Source: Marinobacter sp. BW6 (GTDB lineage: Bacteria; Pseudomonadota; Gammaproteobacteria; Pseudomonadales; Oleiphilaceae). Taken from it: a DNA stretch of 64,000 nucleotides. Location: contig NZ_VIRN01000064.1 in NCBI RefSeq assembly GCF_008107725.1, forward strand, positions 1,178,001-1,242,000, read 5' to 3'. Every line of letters begins with the position of its first letter. The stretch's first letter is position 1. Of the stretch, positions 9,798 through 18,718 are shown one piece after another. The translations under genes and the position numbers were made by a program. Under the pieces are notes generated by a model. The model did no database searches and had not been told where the DNA came from. It saw only the letters and a program-made list of their open reading frames with translations.

Positions 9798-9814
9798 TGG
9801 GCGGCAATATCTGA

Positions 9815-10825
9815 TCAAGACGAATAGAACTGCCGGATGGCACTTAGCAGGGTGTCCACATCCTGTCGGCTGACATCCTGATGGGTGACAAAACGGATGG
9901 GATCGCCGGCGGTAATCAGGATCCCTTGATCAGCCAGGAACTCTCTCAGTTGCGAGGCCTTCCCGGCTTGGCATCTGGCGTAAACGATGTTGGTCTGGGT
10001 GCTGGCAGGATCGATCTCCAGTTCCGGAATTTTAGCCAGGCCAACACTCAGGTATTCGGCGTTTTCATGGTCTTCGAACAGCCGAAGCGGACTCTGCTCC
10101 AGGGCGATCCGTCCGGCGGCGGCCAGTATGCCAGCCTGACGCATGCCGCCACCCACCATTTTGCGTAGCCGGGTCGCCCGTTCGATAAAGGCTCGGGACC
10201 CCAGCAGTAACGAACCAACAGGTGCGCCCAGGCCTTTGGATAGGCAAACACTGACGGAATCGTAGTGCCTCGTTATCTCGGTGACATCACAATTTGATTT
10301 CACCGCCGCATTGAAAATCCGTGCGCCATCGAGATGCAGTAGCAGTCCGTGTTCGTCGCAGAACGTGCGGGCCTGCTTCTGGTAGTCCTGAGATAGCACT
10401 TTGCCGCCGATGGTGTTCTCCAGAGAGAGTAGGCGGGTGACGGCGAAATGGAAGTCGTCAGCCTTGATGGCGGCTTTGGCTTTGTCGAGATTGATGCTGC
10501 CGTCAGGCTCGTTCTCGATCGGCTGGGGTTGCACGCTGCCCAGCACGGCGGCGCCTCCGCCTTCATAGCGGTAGTTGTGGGCTGATTGGCCGCAGAGGTA
10601 CTCATCACCCCGGCCACAATGGCTCATGATCGCGAGCAGGTTGGCCTGGGTGCCGGTGGCGGTAAAGAGGGCCGCCTCGAAACCCAGCCGCTCGGCAGCG
10701 TAGGCCTGCAGGCTGTTTACTGTTGGGTCGTCGCCATATACGTCGTCTCCCACTTCAGCGCTGGCCATGGCCTCGCGCATCTCTGAGGTAGGGCGGGTGA
10801 CAGTGTCGCTGCGGAAATCGATCAT
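9815..10825 (-). CDS. ltaE: Low-specificity L-threonine aldolase
   Basis: PLP enzyme (336 aa from this start) of the fold-type I beta-eliminating-lyase/aldolase family, cleaving L-threonine or allo-threonine to glycine and acetaldehyde. The N-terminus [13 protein letters not shown] is diagnostic. HLDGAR (about 164-169) supplies the Asp that pairs with the PLP nitrogen, and Lys197 in [13 protein letters not shown] is the Schiff-base lysine. The ATG at 10825 with AAGGG upstream is preferred; an ATG at 10849 adds eight residues without a ribosome site. Diverges from yqeY across about 135 bp. Confidence 0.93.
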   Translation of the reverse strand: MIDFRSDTVTRPTSEMREAMASAEVGDDVYGDDPTVNSLQAYAAERLGFEAALFTATGTQANLLAIMSHCGRGDEYLCGQSAHNYRYEGGGAAVLGSVQPQPIENEPDGSINLDKAKAAIKADDFHFAVTRLLSLENTIGGKVLSQDYQKQARTFCDEHGLLLHLDGARIFNAAVKSNCDVTEITRHYDSVSVCLSKGLGAPVGSLLLGSRAFIERATRLRKMVGGGMRQAGILAAAGRIALEQSPLRLFEDHENAEYLSVGLAKIPELEIDPASTQTNIVYARCQAGKASQLREFLADQGILITAGDPIRFVTHQDVSRQDVDTLLSAIRQFYSS

Positions 10826-10961
10826 TGCGTTTGAGCCCTTTTGAGTCATCGGATTGTCTAAATTCTACAGTGCGGCATGAATCGTGAAATTCCTACCCTT
10901 TGTATTATTCCCGATTCGTCCCCATAAAGCAGAAAACAGCCCTAACAACAGGAGATCAGTC

Positions 10962-11417
10962 ATGACGGCACCAACCCTGAAGGAACAGCTCAACAATGCG
11001 GTAAAAGAGGCGATGCGGAATAAGGATAAGACTCGGCTTGTGACCCTTCGCATGGCTCAGTCTGCGGTTAAACAGGTCGAGATTGATGAGCGCCGCGAGC
11101 TCAACGATGAGGACGTCCTTAAGGTGTTGGACAAGATGCTCAAGCAGCGCCGCGACGCTGCGAGTCAGTACGATGATGCCGGTCGAGAGGAATTGGGCGA
11201 CAAAGAGCGCGCTGAAATGGTGATCATTGAGGAGTTCATGCCTGCGGCCCTGACCGAGGATGATCTTGACGGTTTGATCCGAATGGCCATCAGTTCGACC
11301 GACGCCCAGGGGATGCAGGACATGGGAAAAGTGATGAACGAGCTAAAGCCCCAGGTGCTTGGTCGTGTTGATATGGGTCATCTGAGCAAGAAGGTAAGAG
11401 CCGCACTGGCGGGTTGA
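10962..11417 (+). CDS. GatB/YqeY domain protein
   Basis: A 151-residue all-helical protein of the YqeY family, related to the C-terminal tRNA-binding domain of GatB but free-standing. It begins TLKEQLNNAVKEAMRNKDK and contains the conserved region EFMPAALTEDDL followed by MGKVMNELKP, both typical. ATG 10962 has AGGAG at the right distance; the longer upstream reading is rejected. In many proteobacteria this gene follows rpsU, which is not seen here. Its cellular role is poorly known; involvement in tRNA-dependent amidation is only suggested by homology. Confidence 0.9.
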   Translation: MTAPTLKEQLNNAVKEAMRNKDKTRLVTLRMAQSAVKQVEIDERRELNDEDVLKVLDKMLKQRRDAASQYDDAGREELGDKERAEMVIIEEFMPAALTEDDLDGLIRMAISSTDAQGMQDMGKVMNELKPQVLGRVDMGHLSKKVRAALAG

Positions 11418-11476
11418 TTTCGATCTGCCCCTGTTTGGCTGAGTCCAGCGGGGGTTGCAAGCTGCTCCTTGTTTCG

Positions 11477-11500
11477 TTAAATTAAATTGTGCACAAGGTA
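11477..11500 (+). promoter_or_regulatory. Candidate OhrR operator upstream of ohrR
   Basis: AT-rich TTAAATTAAATTG merges into the perfect palindrome TTGTGCACAA (11487-11496), 20 bp before the ohrR ATG. AT-rich palindromes at this place are typical OhrR sites; the ohrR-ohr gap itself is too short for a separate promoter. Confidence 0.4.
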
Positions 11501-11516
11501 ATCGTGAGCAATTAAA

Positions 11517-12011
11517 ATGTCAGAGCATAAATTTTCAGACCAATCGATTCCCGGCGCAGATCTGCTGACACTGGATCGGCAGATGTGTTTTGCGCTCTAT
11601 TCCGCTTCGTTGGCCATGACCAAGCTTTACAAGCCGCTGTTGTCGGAGCTTGGGCTTACCTATCCGCAGTACCTGGTCATGCTGGTGTTGTGGGAGAAGG
11701 ATGATATTCGGGTGTCGACGCTCAAGGAGCGTTTGTTTCTGGATTACGGCACTCTGACGCCCCTCATTAAACGGCTTGAAAAACACGGTTTGCTGGTTCG
11801 CCAGCGTTCGCCGGAGGATGAGCGGCAGGTGTTTGTTCGCCTTACTGAAAAAGGCCGGAGTCTCCAGCAAGCAGCGGCCGGAATTCCGCAGCGGGTTGCC
11901 AGTGCTTCTGGTTGCTCGCTGGCCGAACTGGAGGGTTTGAAGACCGAGCTCTGTGCATTGAGAAACCGCTTGCACAGTCATCTGGATAGTCATCTTGCAG
12001 AGAGTGCCTGA
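11517..12011 (+). CDS. ohrR: MarR-family organic-peroxide sensor OhrR
   Basis: A 164-residue winged-helix repressor. The redox-sensing cysteine of OhrR proteins is present as Cys24 in DRQMCFALYSAS, and the recognition region LFLDYGTLTPLIKRLEKHGLL with wing SPEDERQVFVRLTEKG is canonical. In the family, organic hydroperoxides oxidise this Cys and release the repressor from DNA. The target ohr lies 42 bp downstream on the same strand, so the pair probably forms a self-regulated operon. Confidence 0.93.
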   Translation: MSEHKFSDQSIPGADLLTLDRQMCFALYSASLAMTKLYKPLLSELGLTYPQYLVMLVLWEKDDIRVSTLKERLFLDYGTLTPLIKRLEKHGLLVRQRSPEDERQVFVRLTEKGRSLQQAAAGIPQRVASASGCSLAELEGLKTELCALRNRLHSHLDSHLAESA

Positions 12012-12053
12012 ACAGGCATTCCTGATTAAATGCAAAGCAGAGAGGAAAGCGTT

Positions 12054-12482
12054 ATGTCTATCGAACAAGTGCTATATCGTGCCCATGCAGAAGCAACCGG
12101 TGGTCGTGACGGCCGGGCCATTTCTTCAGACGGCATTCTCGACGTAGAGCTGGCAACCCCGAAAGAAATGGGCGGTGCCGGAGGCAAGGGAACGAACCCG
12201 GAGCAGCTCTTTGCCGCAGGTTACTCTGCCTGCTTCATCGGTGCGATGAAGTTCGTAGCTGGCCGCGACAAGCTCAAGATGCCGGAAGATGCCTCCATTG
12301 AAGGTGTTGTTGGTATTGGCCAGATTCCCAACGGGTTCGGCATCGAGGTGGAACTGCGCATCAGCCTGCCCGGTATGGATGATGCCGAGGCCAAGAAGCT
12401 GATTGATGAAGCTCACAAGGTTTGCCCGTACTCCAACGCAACCCGCGGCAACATCGATGTAACACTGAACCGGGTGGGCTGA
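12054..12482 (+). CDS. ohr: Organic hydroperoxide resistance protein Ohr
   Basis: Thiol peroxidase (142 aa) that reduces organic and fatty-acid hydroperoxides. The catalytic pair is Cys60 ([10 protein letters not shown]) and Cys124 ([12 protein letters not shown]), with Arg21 and Glu50 at the expected positions for activating the peroxidatic Cys. ATG 12054 follows AGAGAGGAAA; the longer in-frame reading was rejected. Controlled by the adjacent OhrR. Confidence 0.95.
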   Translation: MSIEQVLYRAHAEATGGRDGRAISSDGILDVELATPKEMGGAGGKGTNPEQLFAAGYSACFIGAMKFVAGRDKLKMPEDASIEGVVGIGQIPNGFGIEVELRISLPGMDDAEAKKLIDEAHKVCPYSNATRGNIDVTLNRVG

Positions 12483-12492
12483 TACGCGGCTG

Positions 12493-12509
12493 GCAGAGCC
12501 TGGCTCTGC
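12493..12509. terminator. Hairpin after ohr
   Basis: GCAGAGC-CTG-GCTCTGC, a perfect 7-bp stem between the convergent ohr and barrel-protein genes; no T tract. Confidence 0.35.
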
Positions 12510-12517
12510 ATCCGGGT

Positions 12518-13390
12518 CTACCAATCGAGCCTGAGGCTGGCCAACAGGGCATCGCCCAGGCTCAGGTCCACGTTCCCCGTGTTCAAGTCCTGGTATTGGA
12601 CACGGGTATCTATACTGGCGCCGATGCCAATGACCACCGCCGGCCAAGATCCGCCTCCATCGTGAACGCGGTACATCAGTTCTGTTTTCCACTCCTGTAA
12701 ATAGAGCGCGCTTTCGACTTCCCTGGCCTTGTCCAGCGTGGCCCAACGATCCCCGTTTCGTTCCAGCCGGAACTCCCATAGCCGCCCGGGGCTTTGCCAT
12801 TCCATTAAAACCGGCAGGTCCACCAACCAATTCCCGCGCTCATTGCTTTGTTGCCAGCGTACCCTGGGAAGCCAGCGGAAAGATCCGAAGCGGTGGTCGC
12901 CGCCGATGCCGAGGCTCAGGGAGCTGTTCTCATCCAGAGTCCGGAACAGAGCGATACGGCCGTTTACCAAGTCACTGTGGACGTCCTGATACTTGAACAT
13001 ATTTGAAGTGCCGGCAACGCCGGCCCGTGCTTCGAGGCGGTAAAGCTGATGCTGCCATTCACCACCCAAGGTTAACCGATGCAGGTGCCCGTTGTGGGCC
13101 GGATCGCCGGTGCGGATGCGTAGTGGCTGATAATCATAATTGATGCCGAACGTGCTGCCAGAGCCCTGTCTGTGCCAGCCCAGCCCTCGCTGCGAGCGGG
13201 TCACCTCGTTGGCAGACGGCAGATTCTCCGGCCAATCGTATGGCTGCCATTGGCGATAGAGCAGGTAAAAATTGTTTGAGGCCTGCACCGTGCATGGCAG
13301 GGCAAGGGTGACAAAAAGAAACGGGGCCAGAAGGCAAAGCCGGAATCTGGCCAAATTCCTGATTCGATACCAACGCCCTGTGTCTACCAT
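12518..13390 (-). CDS. Hypothetical exported protein, probable outer-membrane beta-barrel
   Basis: A 290-residue protein I do not recognise. It has a signal peptide (hydrophobic stretch about 18-36 ending near VQASNN). The mature part is rich in Trp, Tyr and Arg with alternating polar/aromatic strands, short turns, no internal hydrophobic helix, and ends in LRLDW with a terminal aromatic residue, all typical of small outer-membrane barrels. A role as a barrel is inferred from composition only. It is transcribed convergently to ohr and divergently from the VWA gene. Confidence 0.6.
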   Translation of the reverse strand: MVDTGRWYRIRNLARFRLCLLAPFLFVTLALPCTVQASNNFYLLYRQWQPYDWPENLPSANEVTRSQRGLGWHRQGSGSTFGINYDYQPLRIRTGDPAHNGHLHRLTLGGEWQHQLYRLEARAGVAGTSNMFKYQDVHSDLVNGRIALFRTLDENSSLSLGIGGDHRFGSFRWLPRVRWQQSNERGNWLVDLPVLMEWQSPGRLWEFRLERNGDRWATLDKAREVESALYLQEWKTELMYRVHDGGGSWPAVVIGIGASIDTRVQYQDLNTGNVDLSLGDALLASLRLDW

Positions 13391-13481
13391 GCGTTGCCTC
13401 TTGCCAAGCCTGTGAATTGCGTGGTCTATGCCCTACTATTTTAGCGTTAGATTCTTCCGTTACTGGGATTTTCAGGAGCCT

Positions 13482-14177
13482 ATGTCCGACAAAGAGCTGC
13501 GCACCCGATCCGACAAAAAGGCGATCAATGAGTTTATCAATGAGGTTCGTACGCTGCCCAAACAGGGTAGTGGACAGGGGCGGCTGATTTTCGCGCTGGA
13601 CGCGACCGCAAGTCGGGAAGCCACCTGGGATCAGGCCTGCCACCTGCAGAGCGAACTGTTTATGGCAACCCGGGATCTGGGCGGGCTGGCCATTCAGCTC
13701 TGTTACTATCGAGGCTTCGGTGAGTTCAAGGCCACTGGGTTTGTCACCGAGACCGGGCAGCTGCTGAACCTGATGAACGGCGTTTCCTGCCTGGGTGGCC
13801 GCACCCAGATCAGTCGGGTGTTGGCCCATGCGGTGAAAGAAACCCGAGCAAAACCGGTCAAGGCTGTGGTGTTTATCGGGGACTGCTGCGAGGAACCGGT
13901 CGACGAGCTTTGCCATACCGCCGGGGAGTTGGGCATGCTGCGCACGCCGGTGTTTATGTTTCACGAGGGCGGTGATGCCCATGCCAGGGCGGTATTTCAG
14001 CAGGTGAGTAAGCTGTCTGGAGGCGCATACGCGCCCTTTGATCGTAACAGTCCTCAGATTCTCAAGGATCTTATGGCGGCAGTTGCGGTCTATGCTTCCG
14101 GGGGAGCGAAGGCCCTGCAGGACTTTTCCAGCCGCAGTTCCCCGGAAGTGAAGCGCCTGACGCGGCAGATGCGATAG
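13482..14177 (+). CDS. VWA-domain protein
   Basis: A 231-residue cytoplasmic protein built around one von Willebrand A domain. The metal-ion site motif is D-A-T-A-S at 40-44 (IFALDATASRE), followed by the GGRTQISRVLAHA segment and VFIGDCCEEP in the position of the third metal loop. ATG 13482 has AGGAG upstream. It sits 46 bp before a membrane J-domain gene, suggesting a two-gene unit. VWA proteins usually mediate protein-protein contacts or partner AAA ATPases; no MoxR-type ATPase is next to it. Confidence 0.75.
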   Translation: MSDKELRTRSDKKAINEFINEVRTLPKQGSGQGRLIFALDATASREATWDQACHLQSELFMATRDLGGLAIQLCYYRGFGEFKATGFVTETGQLLNLMNGVSCLGGRTQISRVLAHAVKETRAKPVKAVVFIGDCCEEPVDELCHTAGELGMLRTPVFMFHEGGDAHARAVFQQVSKLSGGAYAPFDRNSPQILKDLMAAVAVYASGGAKALQDFSSRSSPEVKRLTRQMR

Positions 14178-14223
14178 CGCTTATGAGAATCCATTGGTGG
14201 GCCGGTGGGCCCGGGGTATGTGA

Positions 14224-14943
14224 GTGCCATTAACGCTTGTTGTCATCGTCGTCGCAGTTGTTGCGTGGGTATGGCTGCGTAACCAGCCGGCCAGCCAGCG
14301 CAATGCCGCCATTCTAAAGCTCGCTTTGCTTGTCGGCATCGGGATAGTGGTTTTACTGGCCGTGACCGGACGCCTGCATTTCCTGTTCGCGGGTTTGGCG
14401 TTTCTTTATCCGCTTTTGCGACGATTGTTGCCATCCTTGTTGCGTGGAGGGATTGGCGGCGTCGCTGGCGGAGCCAACGCCAAACCCGGTAACCAATCCC
14501 ATGTGTCCAGCGACATCCTGGACATGACTCTGGACCACGATTCCGGAGCCATGAGTGGCAAAGTCATCAAGGGCCCCATGGAGGGCCGCGAGCTGGCAGA
14601 CCTGAGTGAGAGCGAGTTCCTCGAATTGCTGCGCTATTGCCGAGCGCAGGACGAGGATTCAGCCCGGCTTCTGGAGACCTACCTGGATCGCCGGTTCGGT
14701 GATTCCTGGCAAGCGGATGATGAGGCCGCCTCTGAGGACACCCAAGCGGGCGGAAATGGCAGCGCTGGTGGCCCCCTGACTGAAAGCGAAGCGCTGGACA
14801 TCCTGGGGCTGGAGCCCGGCGTGAGTCGGGACGAAATCATCAAGGCCCATCGACGGATGATGCAGAAGCTGCACCCGGATCACGGCGGCAGTAATTATCT
14901 GGCGGCGCGGATCAATGAGGCCAAGGAGTGCCTTCTTGGCTGA
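14224..14943 (+). CDS. Membrane-anchored J-domain protein
   Basis: A 239-residue protein with two N-terminal transmembrane segments (about 2-17 and 32-65), a linker, and a C-terminal J domain with the HPD tripeptide at 217-219 (MMQKLHPDHGG). The layout resembles mitochondrial Tim14/Pam18 and bacterial membrane DnaJ-like proteins, which stimulate Hsp70/DnaK ATPase at a membrane site. The start is GTG. The central region TLDHDSGAMSGKVIKGPMEGREL is shared, as I recall it, by a gammaproteobacterial family. It directly follows the VWA gene. Confidence 0.75.
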   Translation: MPLTLVVIVVAVVAWVWLRNQPASQRNAAILKLALLVGIGIVVLLAVTGRLHFLFAGLAFLYPLLRRLLPSLLRGGIGGVAGGANAKPGNQSHVSSDILDMTLDHDSGAMSGKVIKGPMEGRELADLSESEFLELLRYCRAQDEDSARLLETYLDRRFGDSWQADDEAASEDTQAGGNGSAGGPLTESEALDILGLEPGVSRDEIIKAHRRMMQKLHPDHGGSNYLAARINEAKECLLG

Positions 14944-15051
14944 CATTTGGTTTGGTGGGCAGTGGTTTCTACAGAGTTGATTGCCTGCGCTGGCGGTTAA
15001 CGATATTGTTCAAAATATGAACACTATGTTTTGAGGGGAGTGTAAAGCGAT

Positions 15052-15846
15052 TTGAAGATGTCGGTGCTCCACCTTTGGGTCTTTGCGCTTCTGATCTGGC
15101 TGCCTCTGACCGGATCTGCCAAGCCTCTTCAGCAGCTCAAGATCCTTGCCCCCGAGATCCCGGGAGCAGCGGAGTCGAGTCTTGAAGGGCGTGATATTGA
15201 GTTGGTTTTGGCAAGCTTCGAGGAGTGTGGCTTCAAGGCTGAGTTCATCATGCAGCCCTACGAGCGCCACGCCAGGACCTACCGTGATCGTCAGGACTTT
15301 GATGGCATCATGACCGTGCCTCTGCATTGGCGTCTTCCTGGCCACTCTACTTCAGCCTATATCTGGTATCAGAACGGCGCCTTCTACAATCATTCCCGCG
15401 TTGGACCCATTGAAAGGATCAAAGACCTGGCCGGTCTTCATGTGGTGACGTTCCGTGAAGGCGTTGATGTGTTGGGAATCCGCGACAACGTTCCGGAGTT
15501 TGCGTCACTGACGGAAATCGCCAATCAAACCATTCACTCGCGCCTGCTTTTCATGGGCCGAGTTGATGCGATCCTGGCTGATGGATTCGTAGTGGCAGAA
15601 GTAAATCGGCGAATCTTCAGCGCGAAGCGTCGTGGCGAAATGTGGCCTTCGCAGGGCGATGCCTTTCGTTTTGCGCCAATCTTCAATCCGGCGCCGCATA
15701 AAATGGTGTTTCGGGACGCTGAATTGGCCGAAGCCTTTGATCGCTGCTTTGACAGATTGAGGGGATCAGGTGTCGTCGGTGCGATTAACCAGAAATACAT
15801 CGATAAGTATCAGGATGTGCTGCGCTTTAGGTACCTCGGGAGGTAG
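15052..15846 (+). CDS. Periplasmic solute-binding protein, SBP_bac_3-like
   Basis: A 264-residue exported protein with a Sec signal peptide (about 1-23, cut after GSA) and the type II periplasmic-binding fold of the amino-acid-binding class (LKILAPEIPGA..., DFDGIMTVPLHWR, RIKDLAGLHVVTFREG, RVDAILADGFVVAE). TTG 15052 is used, preceded by GAGGGGAG. No permease or ATPase genes lie nearby, so it may be a sensor or an orphan binding protein rather than a transporter part. Confidence 0.65.
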   Translation: MKMSVLHLWVFALLIWLPLTGSAKPLQQLKILAPEIPGAAESSLEGRDIELVLASFEECGFKAEFIMQPYERHARTYRDRQDFDGIMTVPLHWRLPGHSTSAYIWYQNGAFYNHSRVGPIERIKDLAGLHVVTFREGVDVLGIRDNVPEFASLTEIANQTIHSRLLFMGRVDAILADGFVVAEVNRRIFSAKRRGEMWPSQGDAFRFAPIFNPAPHKMVFRDAELAEAFDRCFDRLRGSGVVGAINQKYIDKYQDVLRFRYLGR

Positions 15847-15944
15847 TTTTATCTTAAGTGCAGTGGACTTCGGTCAGGAGCTGAGCCTCAGCCGCACAGC
15901 ACAGTCCTGACGCCGCGGTCTCGATGTGAAAATTCTTTAGTTAC

Positions 15945-15982
15945 ACCCCGGTCCTCGCGCTCATGCCGGGGTCTTTTGTTTT
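15945..15982 (+). terminator. Hairpin with T-rich tail overlapping the phaC stop
   Basis: ACCCCGG (15945-15951) and CCGGGGT (15966-15972) followed by CTTTTGTTTT. It can end the plus-strand solute-binding gene. Its right arm lies inside the last codons of phaC on the other strand. Confidence 0.45.
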
Positions 15983-17841
15983 GCTGGTGCTGTTTTTCTG
16001 CGTGGTGATTGCCGGCGTTTTCTGGCCACTGGGGTCGGAGGTGCCGGCTCGTTGCGCAGGTAAGCTCCGGGCGCGGTTTCAATCACCGGGAGATTTCCCT
16101 CTCCCGGAACGCGAGCCTTCACCTCGCCGCCACCGAACTGTTCAGCCCACGCCACCCAATCTGGCCACCAGGAACCTTCAAACTGGCTGGCACCTTTCAG
16201 CCATGTCTCTGGATTGGATGGGTTGTCTTCGTTCAGACGATAACCGTACTTCTTCTTCTCGGGTGGATTGATGATGCCGGCGATGTGTCCCGAACCACCG
16301 AGAACAAAACGCAGCGGGCCGCCCAGGTTACGTGCGCCTTTGTAGCAGGAGACCCAGGGTGCGATGTGGTCCTCAATAGCGGAGGCAAAGTAACTCGGGA
16401 CCTTTACCTTTCTCAAATCGATCGGAGTGCCTGCCAGTTTAATACCACCGGGTTCACGCAGCCGGTTGTTCAGATACATATTGCGCAGGTAGAAGCTGTG
16501 CATGGCCGCTGGCATGCGTGTGGCGTCCGAGTTCCAGTACAGCAGGTCAAAGGGCGCAGTATCGCGGCCGAGAAGGTAATTGTTGACGAAAAAAGACCAT
16601 ATCAGGCTGTTGGCCCGTAGCATGTTGAAGGCCGTTGCCATGGAGGCACCTTCAAGATAGCCCTGTTTGTTCATGGCCTTCTCGATTTTCGCAATTGAGT
16701 CCTCGTCGATGAAGACTTCGAGGTCACCCACGTCTGAGAAATCCATCATGCTGTTGAGGAATGTCGCGCTTTTTACCCGGTTATCCCCGCGAGCTGCCAG
16801 CCAGGCGAGTGTGCAACCCAGAAGGGTTCCGCCAATGCAGTATCCGACGGTATTGATTTCTCGCTCACCCGTCGCCTGCTCAATAGCATCCATGGCGGCG
16901 ACCGGACCTTCGAGCATGTAGTCCTCAAAGGTTTTGTGTGCCAGCTCTGGCCCGGGATTTACCCAGGAAACCACAAACACGGTGTGCCCCTGTTCCACCC
17001 AATAACGAATGAAGGATTTTTTCTCTCCAAGATCAAGGATGTAGTACTTGTTGATCCAGGGCGGTATCACCAGCAAAGGCCGGCGATGGACGGTTTCGGT
17101 GGTCGGCCGGTATTGGATGAGTTGCATCAGATCGTTCTGGAAAACCACGTCGCCCGGTGTGTTGGCCAGATTGTCGCCCACTTCAAAAGCGTCCGGATCG
17201 GACATACGGAAAGGCATTGGGCCCTTGCCTTCGTCCAGATCACGCAGCAGGTTGGCCATGCCACGCAGCAGGTTCTTACCCCGTGTCTTGACGGTTGTGC
17301 GTAACACTTCTGGATTGCTCAGAATGAAGTTGCTAGGGGAGAGGGCATCGGTCATCTGGCTGGTGAAAAAACGGACTTTCCGTCTATCGTGATCGTCCAT
17401 ATCCCGGACATCGTCAATGGTGTCCATAACCCAGCGAGTTGATAGCAAATAAGCCTGCTTGAGCGCGTTGAAGGCAATGACGTCGTTCCAGGCCTGGTCA
17501 CGGAAGCGACCGTCGCCGGGTTCCGGTTCGGCCACGGTCAACGGTTTCTTGCCAATACCGCTGGCCAGAATGCCAGACCAGAACAGACTGGTGTCCTTGA
17601 GCAGTCGCATCTGTGCGAAGAGAAGCGTGTCCGGCTGGGTTGCAAGCTTGCCGGTCAGGGTAACGAAGGGCCTGGTCATGCTCCCCACGCTGGCCGGATT
17701 CGGCGGGCCGCCGCGTAAACGCCGCATGACAGAGCGCTTGAGAAGACGGCCACCATGGACACCCACTCGCGCCAGAGAGCGGCGTACCACATTGGGTTCG
17801 AAGTCAGGCGTTGTTTGCTTTTTTATTGGTTTATCAGCCAT
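15961..17841 (-). CDS. phaC: Class I poly(3-hydroxyalkanoate) synthase
   Basis: PHA polymerase (626 aa) that joins (R)-3-hydroxyacyl-CoA units, mainly 3-hydroxybutyryl-CoA, at the granule surface. The lipase-like box is GYCIGG with nucleophile Cys335; Asp491 (IEDHIAPW) and His519 (GSGHIAG) complete the triad. The N-terminal PhaC domain and the WINKYYILDL segment are typical of class I enzymes. Its C-terminus is extended by a basic Pro/Arg/Lys tail (TPVARKRRQSPRRKTAPAK) that may bind the granule or nucleic acid. The gene is 25 bp behind phaB and cotranscribed with it; phaA and a phasin are not in this window. Confidence 0.95.
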   Translation of the reverse strand: MADKPIKKQTTPDFEPNVVRRSLARVGVHGGRLLKRSVMRRLRGGPPNPASVGSMTRPFVTLTGKLATQPDTLLFAQMRLLKDTSLFWSGILASGIGKKPLTVAEPEPGDGRFRDQAWNDVIAFNALKQAYLLSTRWVMDTIDDVRDMDDHDRRKVRFFTSQMTDALSPSNFILSNPEVLRTTVKTRGKNLLRGMANLLRDLDEGKGPMPFRMSDPDAFEVGDNLANTPGDVVFQNDLMQLIQYRPTTETVHRRPLLVIPPWINKYYILDLGEKKSFIRYWVEQGHTVFVVSWVNPGPELAHKTFEDYMLEGPVAAMDAIEQATGEREINTVGYCIGGTLLGCTLAWLAARGDNRVKSATFLNSMMDFSDVGDLEVFIDEDSIAKIEKAMNKQGYLEGASMATAFNMLRANSLIWSFFVNNYLLGRDTAPFDLLYWNSDATRMPAAMHSFYLRNMYLNNRLREPGGIKLAGTPIDLRKVKVPSYFASAIEDHIAPWVSCYKGARNLGGPLRFVLGGSGHIAGIINPPEKKKYGYRLNEDNPSNPETWLKGASQFEGSWWPDWVAWAEQFGGGEVKARVPGEGNLPVIETAPGAYLRNEPAPPTPVARKRRQSPRRKTAPAKQKTPA

Positions 17842-17866
17842 TTTTTCGCCTTATGCCTTTCACATG

Positions 17867-18610
17867 TTACATGTAAACGCCGCCGTTAACGTTGATCTGC
17901 TGGCCGGTGATGTAATCCCCTTCTGCTGCCAGGAAAACAACGGCGCGTGCAATTTCCTCTGGTTTGCCGAAGCGGCCCATCGGAACCCGGGCAATGATCT
18001 GCTCGCGGATATTCTCCGGGACCTGGGCCAGCATTTCGGTTTCGGTAAAGCCGGGGGCGATGGCATTGACGGTGATGTTGTACTTGGCCATTTCGAGCGC
18101 CAGGGTCTTGGTAAACGCGATAATGCCACCCTTACTGGCCGCGTAGTTGGCTTGCCCGAAGTTGCCGGCCTGCCCGACGAAGGACGTGATGTTGATGATG
18201 CGACCGTATTTCTGGTCCATCATGATCTTCAACACTTCGGAGCAGGTGGCGTAGACGCTGCCCAGGTTGGTGTCCAGGACGTCGTTCCAATCGTCGTCGG
18301 TAAGCTTTTTCATGGACTTGTCTTTGGTGATGCCGGCGTTGTTCACCAAAATGTCTATGCGGCCCCACTGTTCCTGAACCTGACGCACCAGGTTCCGTGC
18401 TTCCGGCATTTTTGACAGGTCTGCCTGGAAGGCAAGTGCCCGGACGCCGGTCGCCTCGATTTCCTTGGCAACCTCATCGCCTTCATGCTGACGGGAGCGG
18501 TAGTTGATGGCGACGTCGGCGCCGCGTTGAGCTAGTTGAAGTGCGATATGACGACCAATGCCGCGTGAGGCGCCGGTTACGAGGGCGACCTTCCCTTTGA
18601 GATCTTGCAT
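17867..18610 (-). CDS. phaB: Acetoacetyl-CoA reductase
   Basis: NADPH-type short-chain reductase (247 aa) making (R)-3-hydroxybutyryl-CoA from acetoacetyl-CoA for PHA synthesis. Complete SDR motif set: TGASRGIG (about 12-19), NNAG (90-93), Ser143, and Tyr156/Lys160 in NYAASKGG. FabG-like sequences are similar; the assignment to phaB rests on the tight phaB-phaC order. First gene of this minus-strand operon, with about 108 bp between it and the end of phaZ. Confidence 0.92.
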   Translation of the reverse strand: MQDLKGKVALVTGASRGIGRHIALQLAQRGADVAINYRSRQHEGDEVAKEIEATGVRALAFQADLSKMPEARNLVRQVQEQWGRIDILVNNAGITKDKSMKKLTDDDWNDVLDTNLGSVYATCSEVLKIMMDQKYGRIINITSFVGQAGNFGQANYAASKGGIIAFTKTLALEMAKYNITVNAIAPGFTETEMLAQVPENIREQIIARVPMGRFGKPEEIARAVVFLAAEGDYITGQQINVNGGVYM

Positions 18611-18718
18611 GACATCCTCCCTGGAGCTATCGCTCGCTTTGAGTGTTATTTTTTATTATTCATAACCTCATTCAAGCTAGCAGAGCCCCTGAAGTGCGAC
18701 AAGAAAACTTGATGCGTG

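Noticed and set aside
11430..11455. Hairpin after yqeY
   Set aside because: CCCCTG and CAG-C-GGGG pair only with a bulge and no T tract; too weak to call.
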